DNA from: Steromphala cineraria
Taxonomy: Eukaryota; Mollusca; Gastropoda; Trochida; Trochidae
DNA length: 64,000 nt
Direction: 5' to 3'
NCBI GenBank assembly: GCA_916613615.1
Contig: OU744736.1
Span: forward strand, 10,055,724 to 10,119,723
A program made the position numbers and the translations under genes. The notes under the pieces are model-generated. The model had not been told where the DNA came from and did not search any database. It was given only the letters and a program-made list of their open reading frames with translations. Below are positions 63,051 to 64,000 of the stretch, piece by piece; the stretch's first letter is position 1; each line of letters begins with the position of its first letter.

Positions 63051-64000
63051 AAGAAACGTCAATTGCCCATTGTAATATATGGAACATATAATACTAAACC
63101 GTGTGTTTTCATGTTTCTCGAGATATACTTCTACCGATGTTTCTGACGAAATATTGTTTTTGTAACTTTTCTCGTGCAATTATATACTTTTCATGAATAT
63201 TTAAACTCAAACCTTTATTCATATCAAAACTTCCAGATCCATTTGAGTCTAAGCATTTTAATCTAAAGTATGTAAAATAAGACATATCATGATGCAAAAA
63301 TATCCTTTTACAATGCTTTTATCAGGGTTTTTTCTTGAATGTAAGATTTTCTGAAGTCAGTTACATTGCCTTTACGTTGATGTATTCTTCACAGAAGTCA
63401 TGTCAAATCATGTCAAAGGTCAATCCAGACAGGTCCAGGATTTTGTATGATGTAAAAACCCATATTACTGTTTTTAAGATGGAATGACTATATATTTTCT
63501 CACTTGGCAAATATGATGACGACATATCGATTCGGATGATTTATTCCGACAATTCTAATGATCCAAAATAAGACTGTTGTGTTTCGTTTTTACGAAAAGC
63601 TCTTTTTGTGAATATGTTCCATTTCTCTTCATTGTGCAAATACAAAATGACGAAGGCGTCACATGTACAATGGTATGACGTCACTATCCCAATCAAGATT
63701 GTTTGTCAATAGACATGTACTTAACCAGACTACAGTCTACATCAAGGTTGTAATCATCTTTTACATCGACTACTGTTCTTCTACAGAGGTAACCTTCTGC
63801 AATATTTCATTTTTCATGAATATTCATAAACATTATCTATTTGATCTAAGTGTTGTGTTATCGATTGATTGCACCCAAACTAAATGGGGTTGGATTTAAG
63901 GATCTACAGCTTTTTTAGTTAAGCACAATCTCAATAAATAAAGATCTACATTGGTTTGTCTCTCTAATGACAATCAATATCAATGAATATGATTTATATT

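Overview
The window looks like AT-rich nuclear DNA from an invertebrate animal, most likely a lophotrochozoan and probably a mollusc. The reasons are one intron-interrupted animal gene, very low gene density, no operon-like packing, abundant minisatellites and microsatellites, and non-autonomous repeats carrying TGACCT/AGGTCA motifs of a kind I associate (from memory) with bivalve genomes. The species cannot be fixed from the sequence alone.

Only one protein-coding gene can be supported. It is a plus-strand N-terminal RASSF family gene of the RASSF9/RASSF10 type (Drosophila relative: meru). Its main coding exon is 60872-62488 (538 codons). A canonical splice acceptor ends exactly at its first ATG. 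Roughly 16.4 kb upstream, a GC-richer stretch at about 43900-44499 ends in ATGGAG followed by a GT donor, which would splice in frame onto the main exon. I read it as a candidate first exon with a long leader containing short upstream ORFs. The remaining open frames lack recognisable domains or are made by repeats.

Region by region: 1-7484 is mostly unremarkable AT-rich DNA with a GC-rich repeated motif (1230-1287), a TCTCGCGAGA site (4659), a long near-perfect hairpin (5257-5318) and a probable interspersed-repeat fragment (about 6305-6700). Positions 7485-10268 are one large minisatellite of about 62 units of 44/45/46 bp with higher-order duplications. From 10.3 to 20.6 kb the DNA is mostly anonymous, with one MITE-like element (11897-12227). 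From 20.6 to 29.4 kb there are further repeats: a CCCTCCATCTTG/(AT)n array, a tandem duplication, CTGT microsatellites, a G21 tract, and an old decayed tandem array interrupted by a 120-bp palindrome. From 36.1 to 40.5 kb there is an unusual concentration of CACGTG sites. The candidate first exon and large intron (44.5-60.9 kb) contain a second MITE copy, a fold-back structure, GA-rich and GCG microsatellites and a composite repeat element (about 51890-53155) loaded with nuclear-receptor-like half-sites. The window ends with the RASSF coding exon and a probable 3' UTR.

No undescribed gene system is evident. The most interesting non-coding structures are the CACGTG cluster, the three fold-back palindromes, the paired MITEs and the repeat that spreads DR1/extended half-site motifs inside the RASSF intron.
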